DNA of 41,582 bases from JAPXSY01 sp033812795. Its GTDB lineage: Bacteria > Verrucomicrobiota > Kiritimatiellia > RFP12 > UBA1067. Under the pieces are notes generated by a model. The model had not been told where the DNA came from, did not search any database, and saw only the letters and a program-made list of their open reading frames with translations. This document shows positions 26,074 through 35,280 of the stretch, piece after piece; positions within the stretch are counted from its first letter, which is position 1, and every line of letters begins with the position of its first letter. The stretch spans positions 1 to 41,582 of the forward strand of contig JAPXSY010000026.1 in NCBI GenBank assembly GCA_033812795.1. Direction: 5' to 3'. Both the position numbers and the translations under genes were made by a program.

Positions 26074-26121
26074 TGAGACATACACGCGGTCTCGAACCCC
26101 GTCGTGTTATGAGAGGTCCGT

Positions 26122-26895
26122 TTGAAGAGCACACCCGGTTGCGTCTGTTTGTTGTGTGTCATCCTGATCGGCGCGGTCTGCCGCGCTGATGACGAATCGC
26201 GTCCGGCCACAGCCGCGGCGGCCCTGGAGGAGAACCTGACCGCGGCCCAGATTCTATCGGCCTGCACCCAACTGATCCCCACGGATCGGCTGCTGCTCCA
26301 AGGCACGCTTACGGTACGCAAACTGCGCGGGATCAAACTCGCGGAAGAACCGTTCAAGCTGATGCTTGACTGGGGTGCCCGCCCGCCTTCCGCCGAGGTG
26401 CTGCTGCTGGATGCCACAGGCACCTCGCTGGTCGAACGCGCGGTGCTCACGCGACCCGCAGGCCGCCCCGCGCAGATCAGCCTGTTCCGCGGCCCCGAAC
26501 AGCAGCCGGTGGACTCACCCTCCTATGCCGGACGAGTCCGCGGCACGGACATGACCTGGATGGACCTGACCCTTGATTTCCTCTGGTGGACAGATGTGCG
26601 CTTCGACGATGTCCCGCGCGGCCAAAGCCGCAACGGCCGGGACTGCGACATCCTGGTGACCGTGCCGCCCGCGCCGATCCCCGGGTGTTCAGCGGTGCGG
26701 GTCTGGGTCGACCGGCAGTTGCGCTGCCTGATGCAAGCCGAACAACTCGACCCGCAAGGAACGCCGGTGCGCAAAATGTGGGTGCAGCGCGTCAAAAAGA
26801 TGGACGACCGCTGGATGGTCCGCGACATGGAGATCGAGACGTTGAACAGCGGGCATCGGACCCGCCTGTCGGTGATCGACGTTTCCTCACCATGA
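26122..26895 (+). CDS. Secreted outer-membrane lipoprotein-sorting (LolA-like) protein
   Basis: This is likely a periplasmic carrier related to LolA, or the YaiO/DUF-type 'outer membrane lipoprotein-sorting' family. TTG at 26122 with GAGAGG upstream is used as start. Residues 1-22 are a signal peptide (CLLCVILIGAVCRA). The 257 residues have the LolA-like incomplete barrel pattern: LLLQGTLTVRKLRG, FKLMLDW, LTLDFLWW near 155, VRVWVDRQLRCLMQAEQLD and MRDMEIETL-type strands near the end. The stop overlaps the next gene as ATGA. Its place beside lgt supports a lipoprotein role, but the substrate is inferred. Confidence 0.7.
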   Translation: MKSTPGCVCLLCVILIGAVCRADDESRPATAAAALEENLTAAQILSACTQLIPTDRLLLQGTLTVRKLRGIKLAEEPFKLMLDWGARPPSAEVLLLDATGTSLVERAVLTRPAGRPAQISLFRGPEQQPVDSPSYAGRVRGTDMTWMDLTLDFLWWTDVRFDDVPRGQSRNGRDCDILVTVPPAPIPGCSAVRVWVDRQLRCLMQAEQLDPQGTPVRKMWVQRVKKMDDRWMVRDMEIETLNSGHRTRLSVIDVSSP

Positions 26896-28211
26896 ATCCG
26901 ATTTTCTTCATGCTGAACGGGATTGTGCTGCTGACGCTCTTCGCGCTTTCGGCTTTTTTTTCGGGTAGTGAGACGGTGCTCTTCTCCCTCTCCCCCATCC
27001 ATGTGCAGCGGATCCGCAACCGCAACGCCGAGGCCGCCGCCCGGTTGGAACGACTGCTTGCCAACCCGTCGCTGGTTCTCTCCACGCTGCTGGTCGGCAA
27101 TACTCTGGTTAACTTCGCGATTGCGACGATCGGCTACCTCATGTTCTCCCGCCTGACTCCGCAATGGGGCGAGGTGATCGCCATCCCCGTGGTCACTATC
27201 GCGCTGCTGCTCTTTGGCGAAGTGACCCCCAAGCGCATCGCCGTGCTCCATGCCGAGCGGCTTGCGCCCCTATGCAGTCGACTTTTGCTCTTCTGGCTCT
27301 GGCTGCTGCGGCCGTTCAATCTGGTGCTGACCGCCGCATCGCGCGTGTTTAAGCACGCGTTGCGCCGTGAACGCCGCGCTCTTTCTAATAACGAACTGCT
27401 AACCGTGGTCGAGGTGGGTGAGGAACAGGGCGTGATCGATGCCGAGGAGGCGTCGATGGTGGACGGCATCCTCAGACTGTCGGAACTGATGGCCAGCGAC
27501 GAAATGACCCCGCGCGTTGACATGGTGGGACTGGACTTGGACACGCCCGTCGCACAACAGGTCGAGACTGTCCGCAAAGCGCAGTTCCGCTATCTGCCCG
27601 TATATGTGCGGACACCGGACGCAATCGAAGGGTTTCTGGATGCCACCATGTTCCTGCTCGATCCCACGCACAATGCCCGTAAAGCCACAACCCCCGCCCT
27701 GTTCGTGCCGGAGAATGTGACGCTGGACGACCTGCTGGTGACTTTTCAGCGCAGCGGCAAGCACATCGCCTGCGTGTTGGACGAGTACGGCGGCACGGCG
27801 GGCCTGATCACGCGCGGCGATATTTTAGAACTCATCACCGTACCGGTAGCCCGCAACGGGGAGGAACGCACACCCGCGATCCGTAATCTGCAGGGCGACA
27901 TCTGGTTGGTCGATGGCACCGTCAGTCTCGACGAACTCAATCACCGTCTCGACCTGCAACTGGAGGCAGACGATGCCGACCGCATCGCCGGATGGATCAC
28001 CTTCCATGCCAAACGTCTGCCGCAGCCAGGCCAGGTCGTGGAGGCGCAGGGATGCCGCGTGACCGTGCGCCGACTGCGCAAACGCCGGATCGACGTGGTG
28101 CAGTTGGAGGTGTTGGAACGCCCGGAGGAGACACCGGAGGACCTGCAGGAAGACCTGCAGGAGGTCGATGACCTGCCGTATGACCATCCGGAGGAGGGGG
28201 AACTGCGATGA
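26892..28211 (+). CDS. CNNM/HlyC-CorC family membrane protein with CBS domains
   Basis: This is probably a divalent-cation (Mg/Co) transporter of the CNNM/CorB family. The start at 26892 overlaps the previous stop. The 439 residues begin with the DUF21 membrane domain (FFSGSETVLFSLS near 23; LLFGEVTPKRIAV near 110). CBS domains (MTPRVDMVGLD near 205; YGGTAGLITRGDILE near 305) and a C-terminal CorC_HlyC domain (WLVDGTVSLDELN near 345; GDIW just before it) follow. The C-terminus is Glu/Asp-rich. It is paired with a shorter paralogue downstream. Confidence 0.9.
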   Translation: MNPIFFMLNGIVLLTLFALSAFFSGSETVLFSLSPIHVQRIRNRNAEAAARLERLLANPSLVLSTLLVGNTLVNFAIATIGYLMFSRLTPQWGEVIAIPVVTIALLLFGEVTPKRIAVLHAERLAPLCSRLLLFWLWLLRPFNLVLTAASRVFKHALRRERRALSNNELLTVVEVGEEQGVIDAEEASMVDGILRLSELMASDEMTPRVDMVGLDLDTPVAQQVETVRKAQFRYLPVYVRTPDAIEGFLDATMFLLDPTHNARKATTPALFVPENVTLDDLLVTFQRSGKHIACVLDEYGGTAGLITRGDILELITVPVARNGEERTPAIRNLQGDIWLVDGTVSLDELNHRLDLQLEADDADRIAGWITFHAKRLPQPGQVVEAQGCRVTVRRLRKRRIDVVQLEVLERPEETPEDLQEDLQEVDDLPYDHPEEGELR

Positions 28212-29188
28212 TCCCCGAACTCCAGATTTTCCTGATCTTGTGCTGTTTCGCGGCCGTAGCCTTTTTTTCCGCTACCGAAGCGGGGGTGCTGTCGATCAGC
28301 CACGCACGGCTGATACATCTGGTGCGCGCGGGGATGAAGTCCGCCGTGTTGCTCAACGGATACCTTGCCGACATGCAACGTTTCATGGGGGCCGTCCTGG
28401 TCGGCACCAACCTGACCAACGTCATCCTTTCAACCCTCTCGGCCAGCCTCGCGCAGACCTGTCTGCCGAACAGCCGCACGCTCCAAAGCGTATGGGCCGT
28501 GACCATGGCCTGCATACTGCTTTTTTTCTGCGAATACCTGCCCAAGCTGTTCTTCACGACACGTCCCCTGCGCCGCACCCTAATGATCATCCGCCTCTTC
28601 TATTTCGTGGAGAAGGCCATCTCGCCACTCACCGCACTGGTCCTTTGGTTGACGAAGTGGTTGACGCCACAGAAAGCCGGCGCCCAAGGGCAGCGTTTTT
28701 TGATGACGCGCGAGTACATCCAGCATGTGGTCAGTGACGCACGCAACGGAGCGCGCATCAGCGCGTTCGAGCGCCTGATGATCAACCGCGTGCTAACGTT
28801 GCAGTCCATGAAAGCGGAGCAGGTGATGACCCCGTTGGCGCGGGTGACCAAAACCGTGGAGGACGCCCCGCTGGAAGAGTGTTACCGGCTGGTGCGCGAA
28901 TCCGGTCATGTGCGGTTGCCGGTGTTCTCCGCAGACGGCTCGCGTTGCGTTGGGGTGCTGAATGTGCTGAGCCTCCTTGCGCAGGCGCCGGATCCGAAGC
29001 GTACCCTGGCACGCGACGGGATGCACCCCCCCTATTTTGTCCGCGCCGACGAGTGCGCCGACAATGTCTTGCCCCTGATGCGCGCATACCGGCAACCGAT
29101 GGTGCTGGTACGTGCCACTCAGGACAATGCGGTGCTGGGGATCATCACCGAAGAAAACGTGCTCTCCGCGCTGACAGGCAGTCTGTAG
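28208..29188 (+). CDS. Second CNNM-type CBS membrane protein (shorter paralogue)
   Basis: The 326-residue paralogue starts by ATGA overlap with the previous gene. The DUF21 membrane domain is recognisable (FFSATEAGVLSIS near 20, CEYLPKLFF near 105), and two CBS units follow (MTPLARVTKTVED; ECADNVLPLMRAY ending in GIITEENVLSAL). The C-terminal CorC_HlyC domain of the longer partner is missing. Tandem long and short CNNM genes may form a heterodimer; this is inference. Confidence 0.88.
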   Translation: MIPELQIFLILCCFAAVAFFSATEAGVLSISHARLIHLVRAGMKSAVLLNGYLADMQRFMGAVLVGTNLTNVILSTLSASLAQTCLPNSRTLQSVWAVTMACILLFFCEYLPKLFFTTRPLRRTLMIIRLFYFVEKAISPLTALVLWLTKWLTPQKAGAQGQRFLMTREYIQHVVSDARNGARISAFERLMINRVLTLQSMKAEQVMTPLARVTKTVEDAPLEECYRLVRESGHVRLPVFSADGSRCVGVLNVLSLLAQAPDPKRTLARDGMHPPYFVRADECADNVLPLMRAYRQPMVLVRATQDNAVLGIITEENVLSALTGSL

Positions 29189-29279
29189 GAGGCCGGATGA
29201 ACCCAGGCCTATCCCCGTTTGTCTAAGGGCACGAAAGTTTTTGGGGACATGGGCGTCCCGCTCCGGCAATATCGTAATT

Positions 29280-31055
29280 TCATTTAAGCATGACAGCCAT
29301 TCCCCGAAGCAGCATCACACGCAGGGTAAGAGATTTGTTATCCTCGCTCACACCGAACTGCCACTCGTCCGGTGCGACGGCATTGGCCTCGGCCAGCACG
29401 GATTCCGGAATGCTCACGCCACCATTGGCTCTGGCCAGGACATACGTCTTGTTCACGCGCTGGTGCCGCCTGATCGCCTCGACATCCGCCACCAGATGGC
29501 ACGAGTCGTCAAGCGACAAGCTCCACGCCGTCGTGATCGGCACAAAATCCGCCGCATACCCCTCCGCCGGCATTTCCACGCGCAACGTTGAACCGTAACG
29601 CAAATGCATCGCGTCGCTTGCTATTTCCACACGCGGCGTCGTGCCTTGCAGAACAAGTTGATTCTCGTCCGACCCCCTGTCAGACCGCCCGAAATTGAAC
29701 GACCCTGTCGGGCAGCGGAACGTGGCATTGGTAACGATCAGGCGGTTCCCCTTCCCGACGAAAGTGAACCCGGCGGACTGGAACGTCGAGCCGGATTCGA
29801 CGCTGATCACATTGCCATTGCAATTCGTCAGAGACGCCGATCCCCCGTCATAGGCAGTGCCCCAGAAATGCCCCGTAGTGGTAAACGCCGCCTGTTGCGT
29901 CAGACGGAACGTGCAATTCGACGACTCACGGCTTTTCCAGTAGGTCACGGGACAGGACCAGGAAGCCCCTTCCAGCAGAATCGACGAATCCGACAGGCCC
30001 ATGAACAAGGCATCGCCCCCCGCAATATCCACCTGGGCATCGCTGCCGATGACGGCGACCGAGAAATTCGTGACCGAAGCCCCAGAAGCCGCCTCGCCGA
30101 TCCAGCGCGACCCTTTCAATGTCCCGTTCAAAACCCTCACGGAATGGTCGTTCCCCCTTATATACCAGCGCCCCGTCGTCATCTGCCCCCTTTCACCGAT
30201 TTGGATATTGAAGGCACGACCGTTAGGATAGACCTCGCCGCATTGAAACGTCCCGTCATCATCCACCACGATTGTCGTGTTCGTAGCATTATTCAAATTC
30301 AGATTCATCCGCAGTGCAGCGGCATCAAAGGCGCCGCCATCCGTAATCCGGATCAAGGTATTGTGAAAGGTATTGCCCAGCGTGAAGTCACCCGCCCCGC
30401 CGTAGCTTTCAATGCGCGACCCCGCACCCGAGACCAATGTCGTGCCATCGCCGATACGCAAAGTCGAACCTGTCGCCGGCACGGAAAGTCGTCCACCCGA
30501 CAGAACCTCCAGACAAGGCTCATCATTGCCGTGACCACTGTTCGAATCGTAGGTATTCACCGTCAGGCTGGCCTGATCCCGGATGATCAAATGGCATTTG
30601 AGCGTCGAAAAGTTAAGCAGTGTCCAACCGACATTCGTGACGTTGCACCCGTTTTCCAGTGTCACCGTGCACTCACTTCCCTGCCCCCAATTATGGTAAA
30701 GATGGAAATTCTTTCCGCTCAAATTCCATGTCCCGCCGCGCAAAGTATAGGACGCGCCCGTATAGTTGAGCGGTCTAAAATGGTCGCTCAGTGTAATCGT
30801 ACGGGCAGGCGTCTGGGAAAAATCAAAAACCACATTCTTCGCACCGACCTCGACACCGGCGAACGTGACGTTTGCCGATGCCGTGTTCGTGACATCGGAC
30901 GTCTGGAACTGAGCTTGATCCGTAGGGAGCACACCTCCCCAAGCCGCTGGTGATGCGATGTCGCCCGAACCATCCGCATTCGGGAAGGAGGTCGCAAACA
31001 CCACAGTGCCGCAAACGGCCAACAGGGCCGCGATCAACGTCTTATTACACATCAT
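29280..31055 (-). CDS. Secreted beta-solenoid (autotransporter-type strand-rich) protein
   Basis: The function is unknown. The 591-residue exported protein starts at ATG 31055 (SD GAGAGGAG). Signal peptide residues 1-21 (ALLAVCGTVVFA) are followed by SPAAWGGVLPTDQAQF, a pattern seen at the start of strand-rich surface proteins in PVC bacteria. Short Gly/Asn-rich beta-rungs (LRIGDGTTLVSGAGS; IRITDGGAFDAAALRMN) continue to about residue 490. The tail LTLRVMLLRGMAVMLK resembles that of the protein ending at 38320. It is the last gene of the minus-strand cluster, 30 nt after the propeller-like gene. Confidence 0.75.
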   Translation of the reverse strand: MMCNKTLIAALLAVCGTVVFATSFPNADGSGDIASPAAWGGVLPTDQAQFQTSDVTNTASANVTFAGVEVGAKNVVFDFSQTPARTITLSDHFRPLNYTGASYTLRGGTWNLSGKNFHLYHNWGQGSECTVTLENGCNVTNVGWTLLNFSTLKCHLIIRDQASLTVNTYDSNSGHGNDEPCLEVLSGGRLSVPATGSTLRIGDGTTLVSGAGSRIESYGGAGDFTLGNTFHNTLIRITDGGAFDAAALRMNLNLNNATNTTIVVDDDGTFQCGEVYPNGRAFNIQIGERGQMTTGRWYIRGNDHSVRVLNGTLKGSRWIGEAASGASVTNFSVAVIGSDAQVDIAGGDALFMGLSDSSILLEGASWSCPVTYWKSRESSNCTFRLTQQAAFTTTGHFWGTAYDGGSASLTNCNGNVISVESGSTFQSAGFTFVGKGNRLIVTNATFRCPTGSFNFGRSDRGSDENQLVLQGTTPRVEIASDAMHLRYGSTLRVEMPAEGYAADFVPITTAWSLSLDDSCHLVADVEAIRRHQRVNKTYVLARANGGVSIPESVLAEANAVAPDEWQFGVSEDNKSLTLRVMLLRGMAVMLK

Positions 31056-31085
31056 AGCTTGACTCCTCTCATTACCATTCTTCGT

Positions 31086-32408
31086 TTAGTTCAAGACCTT
31101 AAAACGGACAAGACGGAAATTCTTCCGATCCTCCACGACAAGCCACTTGCCCTGGCGGGCCACCAGACCCGGTTCGATACCCTCCGGGAGCGCGGCACCT
31201 GCGGCGGAGATGGCCGCCTCGACCCCGGGAAACGTTTCCCGACACCCCGGAACACGCGGACACGGTCCCGGCGCTCTCTTTTCCCAATGGTCGCGGGGAC
31301 TGGCCCCCGGCGGCAGAAACGGATGGAAGCAGTAGAGCCCGGCCTCCCCGCCAGCGACCAGCAGATTCGCTCCTTCCGGCACCATGTCAAGCGGCGGATA
31401 AATCCAAGCGTTGGCAACACGCAGGTTGTCATCGTCCGACGAAGCAAAGACGCCCGTCGCGTCTTCATCCAGATACAGCCAGCGCACCGTGCCGCCCATT
31501 GACAGAAAAACGTAGGGCGCGTTGACAGCCAAAGCCGTGAGCGGGCGGATGCCGCCCCGCCGCGTTCGAAACCGCGTTTCCCCCGGCTCTCGCACATAGA
31601 GTCCCTGCGATGTCGCCAGATAATCACGCACACCATCTGTCGCCCATCCGCGATGATGCGCTTCATGACCCACACGCATCGCGCGTGCACCCAGCAGGTT
31701 TTCGCCCAACGGCAACACGTCGGTTCCCATGTGGTAGAGCCGTCCCTTAAAACGGCGCAACAACCCATAACCGCGATTCGCGGGCCACCCGTTCCCCGTC
31801 ACCTGCGAGCCATCCACGCGGAAACGGTACAGACGCACGTCGGGATAGTAACTGGACGCCACCAGGTCTTCCGTGCCCGGCAGAAACCCGAGCGCCACCA
31901 GTGCGCTGTCGCCCTTCCGCCTCGGAAAAGTGAACACGGTTCCGCATTCACGGCCGGCCGCGTCGTGAGCCACCAGCACATTGCGCCCACGATCCCAGCG
32001 GAAGAACTTCCCCTTCCCGGCGAACGGATGGTCCGCCAGTTCCGGACGAACGGCCGCCTGATCGAAATGGAGGCCGGGAACGTCAAAGGCCTTGTGCGCC
32101 GCAAAGCAGCCGGGACACTCCTCATCCACCGTCCACACCGCATCGGAGCCGAGCGCCCACAGCGTCCTGCCGTCCCACGCCAGATGCGCAGCCGGCACCC
32201 TCACGCCCAAGGACACGACCTCCCCGTCGACGAGCGCATAGAGCACCCCGTCGTCGCCCGTCAACAGAAGGCGGCCGCCCGGCCCTTCTGTCAGCGCCCG
32301 CACGCCCGTGAACGTCAACGGAGGGTCTCCCGGAACCGCAGACTGGCCCATGATGCCGTTGAACTGGAGCGTGGCCGCTAAGACGAATAGACCGGTGGCG
32401 AACATCAT
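31086..32408 (-). CDS. Secreted propeller-like protein of unknown function
   Basis: I do not recognise a family. The 440 residues begin with a signal peptide (GLFVLAATLQFNGIMG), starting at an ATGATG pair with GAGGAAAA upstream. Strand-rich repeats with Trp/Gly/Asp turns (LLLTGDDGVLYALVDGEVVS; HLAWDGRTLWALGSDAVW; LLVAGGEAGLYCF) suggest a beta-propeller, six or seven blades judged by eye. Most repeats carry no catalytic signature. The gene starts 6 nt after the large barrel protein's stop, so they are co-transcribed and probably act on the same substrate. Confidence 0.6.
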   Translation of the reverse strand: MMFATGLFVLAATLQFNGIMGQSAVPGDPPLTFTGVRALTEGPGGRLLLTGDDGVLYALVDGEVVSLGVRVPAAHLAWDGRTLWALGSDAVWTVDEECPGCFAAHKAFDVPGLHFDQAAVRPELADHPFAGKGKFFRWDRGRNVLVAHDAAGRECGTVFTFPRRKGDSALVALGFLPGTEDLVASSYYPDVRLYRFRVDGSQVTGNGWPANRGYGLLRRFKGRLYHMGTDVLPLGENLLGARAMRVGHEAHHRGWATDGVRDYLATSQGLYVREPGETRFRTRRGGIRPLTALAVNAPYVFLSMGGTVRWLYLDEDATGVFASSDDDNLRVANAWIYPPLDMVPEGANLLVAGGEAGLYCFHPFLPPGASPRDHWEKRAPGPCPRVPGCRETFPGVEAAISAAGAALPEGIEPGLVARQGKWLVVEDRKNFRLVRFKVLN

Positions 32409-32414
32409 TTTTCC

Positions 32415-35129
32415 TCACGGAGTCAAGACGATGGCACCGAACTGGTCGGGGATTTTCAGGTTGAACGCGCCGAACGCGGAATAGGCCGGTTTGCCGGGAT
32501 CCCAGTCGTTCACCGTACAGGCCCATCCGACACGCACACCGACCTTAGGCTCCGCAACCCGCATATCGCGCCACGGCACGGCGATCTCGTAGCGGATGCG
32601 GGATTTCCCGTTCGCACACAGCGCAATCGACGCATGGAACGGATGCGTCGAGAGATCCAGCGGGCCGCGCGGACAGATCGCGTTGTCAAAGGATACGTGG
32701 CGGTACGCATACGGGCCTTTTTCCGTCAGTCCCCAGGTGCACTCCGTCGCGGCCTCGTTCAACTTGTCCTGTAGCATGTTGCCCGTCTTTATCAGATGGT
32801 AGACGCCCGAAAAAGCCATCTGCACGGAGTCACGGCTCCACACGGTTTTGCTGGCTGGCGGCGGCACATACTGGTCGTCCACCACATCGAACAGGAACTT
32901 TAAGAAACGGTCATCCCAGCAGACGGACAGGGTCGCTGTGCAATCATCCGGTCCCTTGTAATACCGTTTGCCGTTCGTCAATTGCCGCGCGGGGTCAAAA
33001 CGGCTGATCGGCACGTCCTTCCAGTCGTCGAAAATCCCGTCCACGGCCACCTTCGGACGATACGGCGCGAACAGGAAGTTCACGTTCTCCCCGCATTCCA
33101 CGCGCGGACCCGCCTTCTGTTCAACGGCCACCTCGACCTCCTCGTTCATCAGCGCCGCGCCTACGAAATCGGCGGCCATAGGAACCTTCACGGACACCGT
33201 CTGTTCGGGCGACAAACGGTAAGGTGCCGACGCGCGACCGTCCGGATTCCCTTTCACGCGCACGCGCACCACGCCTTCGTTCGTCTCCGCCCGCAGATTG
33301 GCGAGCGTCACATCCACCGCCGCCCGTCCGTCGTCCATGCAGGCCGACGAGACGCCGGTGATTTCCACGCCCCTGGCACTGCGGGCCGCTTTCTGGCGCG
33401 CCTGGAAGGCCGCTGCAAGCTTCGCCCGTTCACCCATCGGATTCGTCCAGACATCCGGCGACACGCCCGTCACATACTGCGGCACATCCGTCAGCGTGAG
33501 CGACAGTTCGCCGTCCACAGTCTTCACCGTACGCGAATTTCCCATGCAGTCCACCACATCGACCACCGGAACCCCCGCGGGCAGTTTCACCGCGCGCGGC
33601 GTACCGCTCCAGTCCCACAGCGCAAGGATGATGCGTCCCGTGTTCGCCTTCCGGAAGACGTATCCCCAGGCCGTTTCGCCAAGGAACGGCACGTCGCCCA
33701 GCGTCTCGGAGTTGACCAGCAGATGCGTCAGAGCCGCATAGGCCGGATAAATGGGCTTAGGCGATGTCTTGTTGTGGAACCAGTCGTCTTTCCGGTCGAC
33801 ATCCTTGATGAGCGCCAGGTTATACGTGTAGCCAAACCCCGGCTCGAGGCGATAGTCGCTCGGCACGAAAGCCGAGAGCGCCTTGAACCCCTCGCCGAAG
33901 AGAATCAGCGACACGCGCAGAATGTGCCGCAACTGATCCCGTTCACGCGGCTCGAAGTCCTCGGTGGCATACCCGAACTCCGTGCTGTAGAAAGCAAGGT
34001 CGCGCCCGGCGTATTGCCTCACCAGCTGACGCGATGTGCGAATGGCATCGACGATGCCGTTCGGCTCAGCCGGATAGGTGTAGTAAGAGTGTTCCGTGAT
34101 CACATCCAGCCAGCGAGCCAGGCCTGCCTTGAGGAATTCCAGTTGATGGTAGTCCTTGGCGGCATAGCCGAATCCCGGCCCTGCCACAAGCCCCTCCGGA
34201 TCTTCGCTCTTGAGGGCTTTGTAGCCGACTTCGTACATGCGCACGATATCCTTGAGCGTGCGGCTGCCGTTGTCCGGCGCATAGTACTCCGCCGTGAACT
34301 CATAGACGCGCGGCACGGTCGGATACTGACGGCGGAAATTACGTGCGAAGGTCTTCACAAAGGCCTCCCAAGCCTTTTCGCCCGCAGGCGTCAGCGCCGG
34401 CGGGTGGCCGTCCGCATGCCCCTGCATCTTGAAATGCGTCGCCAACAAATCATTGCCCCAGGCCGTCGAGTGCGTGTAAAGGTTCCCGACGGCATACGGC
34501 AAGGGAATGCGGTCCGCTTCGGGATCGTCCGCATATTCTCCCGGACGATGCGCCTCCAGATGCCGCCACTGGGACGTTATGCCGAACGGCCCGATCTTAG
34601 GATTCGTCGGGCCGACCCGATCCACAGCCATGCGGCCCACGAGGTCAGGATCACCCGAATTGAAGAAACGCAGATACGAAACGTCCACGGGCTCGCGCTC
34701 TTCCGGCGCAGGAACCACGGCCCAGGTCAGTTGACCCGGCTGACGCGTCGCCCACGGCGTCGTCAGCAACGTCCCGTCCGAGAGTCTGGCACGCAGACGG
34801 TAGAAGCCGAGACGGCCGCCGGGCGCATCGGTCACGATCACTTCGTCCTGTCCGTTGGCATCAGGCTTCACGGGGCAATCGCGCCCCCAGAAGACCTTGC
34901 CGTCCTCGTTTTCGACCGTCAACTTCAGCGTGATGTCCTTCTGAAAGGCGGCAAGCCCCGAAACGTGAAAATAAAGCGACACCCGGTCTTTGGGATAAAA
35001 GATCGAGGCTGCGGGCTTGGACGTGTCGCCGGTCAGGACCGGAGCGCCGAAAGCCATTTCCATCAAGGCCAGTCCGCACGACACCAGCGTGATGCCCCGG
35101 ACATTTCGGATGACGTTTTGCCTCCCCAA
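32415..35129 (-). CDS. Secreted clan-A-like glycoside hydrolase with C-terminal CBM9-type domain
   Basis: This is a predicted exported glycosidase of unassigned family. The start is uncertain: TTG at 35129 has AAGGA 6 nt upstream and yields a proper signal peptide (GITLVSCGLALMEMAFG), while GTG at 35180 is an alternative in the same frame with no SD. The barrel (about residues 150-510) has FTAEYYAPDNG (about 276-286) and FYSTEFGYAT (about 381-390), two Glu candidates for acid/base and nucleophile at clan GH-A-like positions. Beta domains follow. The last 170 residues (VDGIFDDWKDVPISRFDP onward) are CBM9/DOMON-like. The promoter is at 35207-35234. Confidence 0.75.
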   Translation of the reverse strand: MGRQNVIRNVRGITLVSCGLALMEMAFGAPVLTGDTSKPAASIFYPKDRVSLYFHVSGLAAFQKDITLKLTVENEDGKVFWGRDCPVKPDANGQDEVIVTDAPGGRLGFYRLRARLSDGTLLTTPWATRQPGQLTWAVVPAPEEREPVDVSYLRFFNSGDPDLVGRMAVDRVGPTNPKIGPFGITSQWRHLEAHRPGEYADDPEADRIPLPYAVGNLYTHSTAWGNDLLATHFKMQGHADGHPPALTPAGEKAWEAFVKTFARNFRRQYPTVPRVYEFTAEYYAPDNGSRTLKDIVRMYEVGYKALKSEDPEGLVAGPGFGYAAKDYHQLEFLKAGLARWLDVITEHSYYTYPAEPNGIVDAIRTSRQLVRQYAGRDLAFYSTEFGYATEDFEPRERDQLRHILRVSLILFGEGFKALSAFVPSDYRLEPGFGYTYNLALIKDVDRKDDWFHNKTSPKPIYPAYAALTHLLVNSETLGDVPFLGETAWGYVFRKANTGRIILALWDWSGTPRAVKLPAGVPVVDVVDCMGNSRTVKTVDGELSLTLTDVPQYVTGVSPDVWTNPMGERAKLAAAFQARQKAARSARGVEITGVSSACMDDGRAAVDVTLANLRAETNEGVVRVRVKGNPDGRASAPYRLSPEQTVSVKVPMAADFVGAALMNEEVEVAVEQKAGPRVECGENVNFLFAPYRPKVAVDGIFDDWKDVPISRFDPARQLTNGKRYYKGPDDCTATLSVCWDDRFLKFLFDVVDDQYVPPPASKTVWSRDSVQMAFSGVYHLIKTGNMLQDKLNEAATECTWGLTEKGPYAYRHVSFDNAICPRGPLDLSTHPFHASIALCANGKSRIRYEIAVPWRDMRVAEPKVGVRVGWACTVNDWDPGKPAYSAFGAFNLKIPDQFGAIVLTP

Positions 35130-35206
35130 TTCATATTCCTTAACGACGATCTCCTTGAGTAGACGGACAGGCCGGGACACTTCGATTCCCGTTACCGATA
35201 CCCGTT

Positions 35207-35234
35207 ATTATGCAGGGAAGGTGAAAACCGTCAA
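35207..35234 (-). promoter_or_regulatory. Promoter of the clan-A-like hydrolase gene
   Basis: Minus-strand -35 TTGACG (35229-35234), 16-bp spacer and -10 CATAAT (35207-35212), lying in the 100-nt space after the preceding gene. It suggests the downstream three-gene block can be expressed by itself. Confidence 0.65.
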
Positions 35235-35280
35235 TCCCATAAATCGGCATATTTCCAAGATCCCATGCCGTGCCTTGTCG

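Noticed and set aside
29189..29279. A bidirectional terminator between the convergent genes
   Set aside because: Only short stems (AGGCC/GGCCT and GGGAC/GTCCC) without T-runs are present.
29604..30953. Plus-strand open frame of 449 codons
   Set aside because: It lies opposite the beta-solenoid gene 29280-31055 and has Arg/His-rich low-complexity content with no domain.
32982..35162. Long open frame of 726 codons on the plus strand
   Set aside because: It is antisense to a clear secreted hydrolase. His/Arg-rich composition without domains is the usual shadow of a GC-rich gene.
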